From the NCBI GenBank assembly GCA_905331475.1, contig CAJNYU010002045.1, positions 404,279-468,278 on the forward strand: a stretch of DNA of 64,000 bases, given 5' to 3'. The DNA comes from Rotaria socialis (Eukaryota; Rotifera; Eurotatoria; Philodinida; Philodinidae). The translations under genes were made by a program, and so were the position numbers. The notes under the pieces are model-generated. The model was not told the origin of the DNA. It saw only the letters and a list, made by a program, of their open reading frames with translations, and did not search any database. Positions 62,733 to 64,000 of the stretch are shown here, piece after piece. Each line of letters opens with the position of its first letter. Position 1 is the first letter of the stretch.

Positions 62733-63102
62733 ATGGCATGCAAAATCACTGTGAATGTAGTACCCCCAACAGGGATCACGTTAAGCTCGCATTATACAAT
62801 AAAACTTTTTGGATTAATACCAGGGCGTGGTAAACATGAATAGGATCGACAAGACGTGTTAAAATTACCTCATACGATGGTTGTTACTATACCAAATGAT
62901 GCAAGAGAACATTTTGCTATTGAGTGTGAAATAGAAAACAAGTTTGCTGGTGTAATTGCGTTCGAATCACATGGTCCCTTATATTTAAAGTTCAGCGAGC
63001 TTGGAACTGATGTTAAAACGATTCGCGTTCGTCGTAAGTAAAAACGAATAACACCGATAACATTTTAATATGTACTTTTTAGGACCAAAAACCAAGGCAT
63101 GA
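62733..63102 (+). pseudogene. Paralogue of the 50-kb N-terminal domain, with an in-frame stop
   Basis: Exons 62733-63033 and 63083-63102 join over a 49-nt intron. It starts directly after TTTATTTTCAG, so the ATG may sit at a trans-splice acceptor. The reading runs MACKITVNVVPPTGITLSSH, YTIKLFGLIPGRGKHE, then TAG (62841-62843), then DRQDVLKLPHTMVV, FAIECEIENKFAGVIAFES and LYLKFSELGTD, ending RRPKTKA. It aligns with the 50-kb exon (LPH-M, C-IEN-FA, ES, LYLK, TI-V), keeping the same phase-1 splice donor. The Lys/acidic repeat tail is absent. The single TAG is the only lesion seen. I do not recognise the domain. Confidence 0.6.
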
Positions 63103-64000
63103 ATAATGTGATAAACGAACATTTCGTTTTACTGTGATAAAACTTTGATAAAATTTTCAAGTTTAAAAAGAACAAGAAGAAAAATGAAACAAAATAAAAA
63201 TTTCTTATTTTTTATTTAAGAATTTAACTCGATTGTGTATTGTTAAGGTTGATCGTATTATTAAATAGACCTATATTAGAGTATTCTATAAAAATAATAT
63301 GAGATCAAGATTAAAAATTGAATTCGATTGATAATTTAAAAATAAACTACTGTAGAATGAATCTTTAAATATATAATTCTATTAAATTTAATAGTGAAGA
63401 AATTTTCGTTTATGTGTATCAAACAAACAAATGAATAGATCTCTTCATTTTGTTATTTATTTTTGATTAATCTGTTCTTTTTGTTTTTTATTTATTTATT
63501 TTTTGTATGGTCTCATTTGAATGATATTTATTTATTTACTCAAATATTAACAATAGATTTTTAACCAATACAAAATACAAATAATCAATGTAATTTAGAA
63601 ATAGTTGTTCGTGTTCAAAAAGTTATATTAATGTTTTCATCATTATTTATTTCAATAGACATAATGCAAGACAATTGACATTACAAACAAGTAACGTTCG
63701 TCTACCGACTAGCACAGCTCTTTTTCGTAGAAGTCCTATTTCTAAATATCAGAGACTTAATATCTTATTGTGTATATAAGTTTATTTTTAATGTAAATTG
63801 TACACAATGTAGAAATCAGCAGATATTTATAACATATGTTAAGTAGAGCGTCGGATATTTCAAAAGATAGCAATACAGTTGGAAAAATACATGATTTATT
63901 ACATCAAAGAAGAAAGGTAATAAAGGAAACTAGATGGTATTCAAGTTTCACTCGAATACGAAATGCGATCGAAGAATCAAGATCTAACCTCTTACATCTC
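63103..64000. other. Right flank without a supported gene
   Basis: Very AT-rich. I recognise no gene or mobile element. Confidence 0.5.

Overview
This window looks like nuclear DNA of a bdelloid rotifer (class-level call; species not determined). It is AT-rich with many 50-66 nt GT-AG introns. It carries animal housekeeping genes (PI4KB, PSMD3, NSMCE3, DAXX, a delta-type phospholipase C) beside families I know mainly from bdelloids: an ADP-ribosyltransferase/TPR protein, an F-box protein, and receptors built from a 'CPYYFVAI...GYLYN' repeat domain. No search was run. Gene names rest on recognised motifs and on exon models whose splice phases were checked by hand.

Layout. 1-4.2 kb is non-genic and holds a 1,178-bp hAT-like element with a perfect 8-bp target duplication. 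4.2-28.9 kb is gene-dense: an unknown small protein (+), PI4KB (-), PSMD3 (-), NSMCE3 (+), DAXX (+), a histidine phosphatase (+), a small CxC protein (-), PLC-delta (+) and an ADP-ribosyltransferase/TPR gene (-). 30.5-39.1 kb is one large minus-strand receptor gene: two rotifer repeat domains joined by a Thr-rich linker, an REJ region and a GPS site. 39-50 kb is almost free of host genes and rich in repeats: a foldback element, two clusters of CGACCGT/ACGGTCG words, a hAT-like MITE, and a pogo-like element with a mariner inserted in it. 49.9-53.8 kb is bounded on both sides by a single ambiguous base N and holds two decayed genes (a Lys/acidic repeat protein and a villin 3' fragment). 53.8-59.7 kb holds an F-box gene and an 877-bp inverted partial copy of it, next to another hAT-like element. 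59.7-64 kb is nearly empty apart from a decayed relative of the 50-kb gene's N-terminal domain.

How genes relate. NSMCE3 and DAXX are 40 nt apart on the same strand, with a poly(A) signal and then an AG splice acceptor directly at the DAXX ATG. Bdelloids use spliced-leader trans-splicing, so this is a good candidate for an operon of two chromatin genes. PSMD3 and PI4KB are a looser tandem pair of the same sort. PSMD3/NSMCE3 and the CxC gene/PLC are divergent pairs with shared upstream regions. In the accessory half, most readable premature stops look like C:G to T:A transitions, which fits decay and might reflect cytosine modification.
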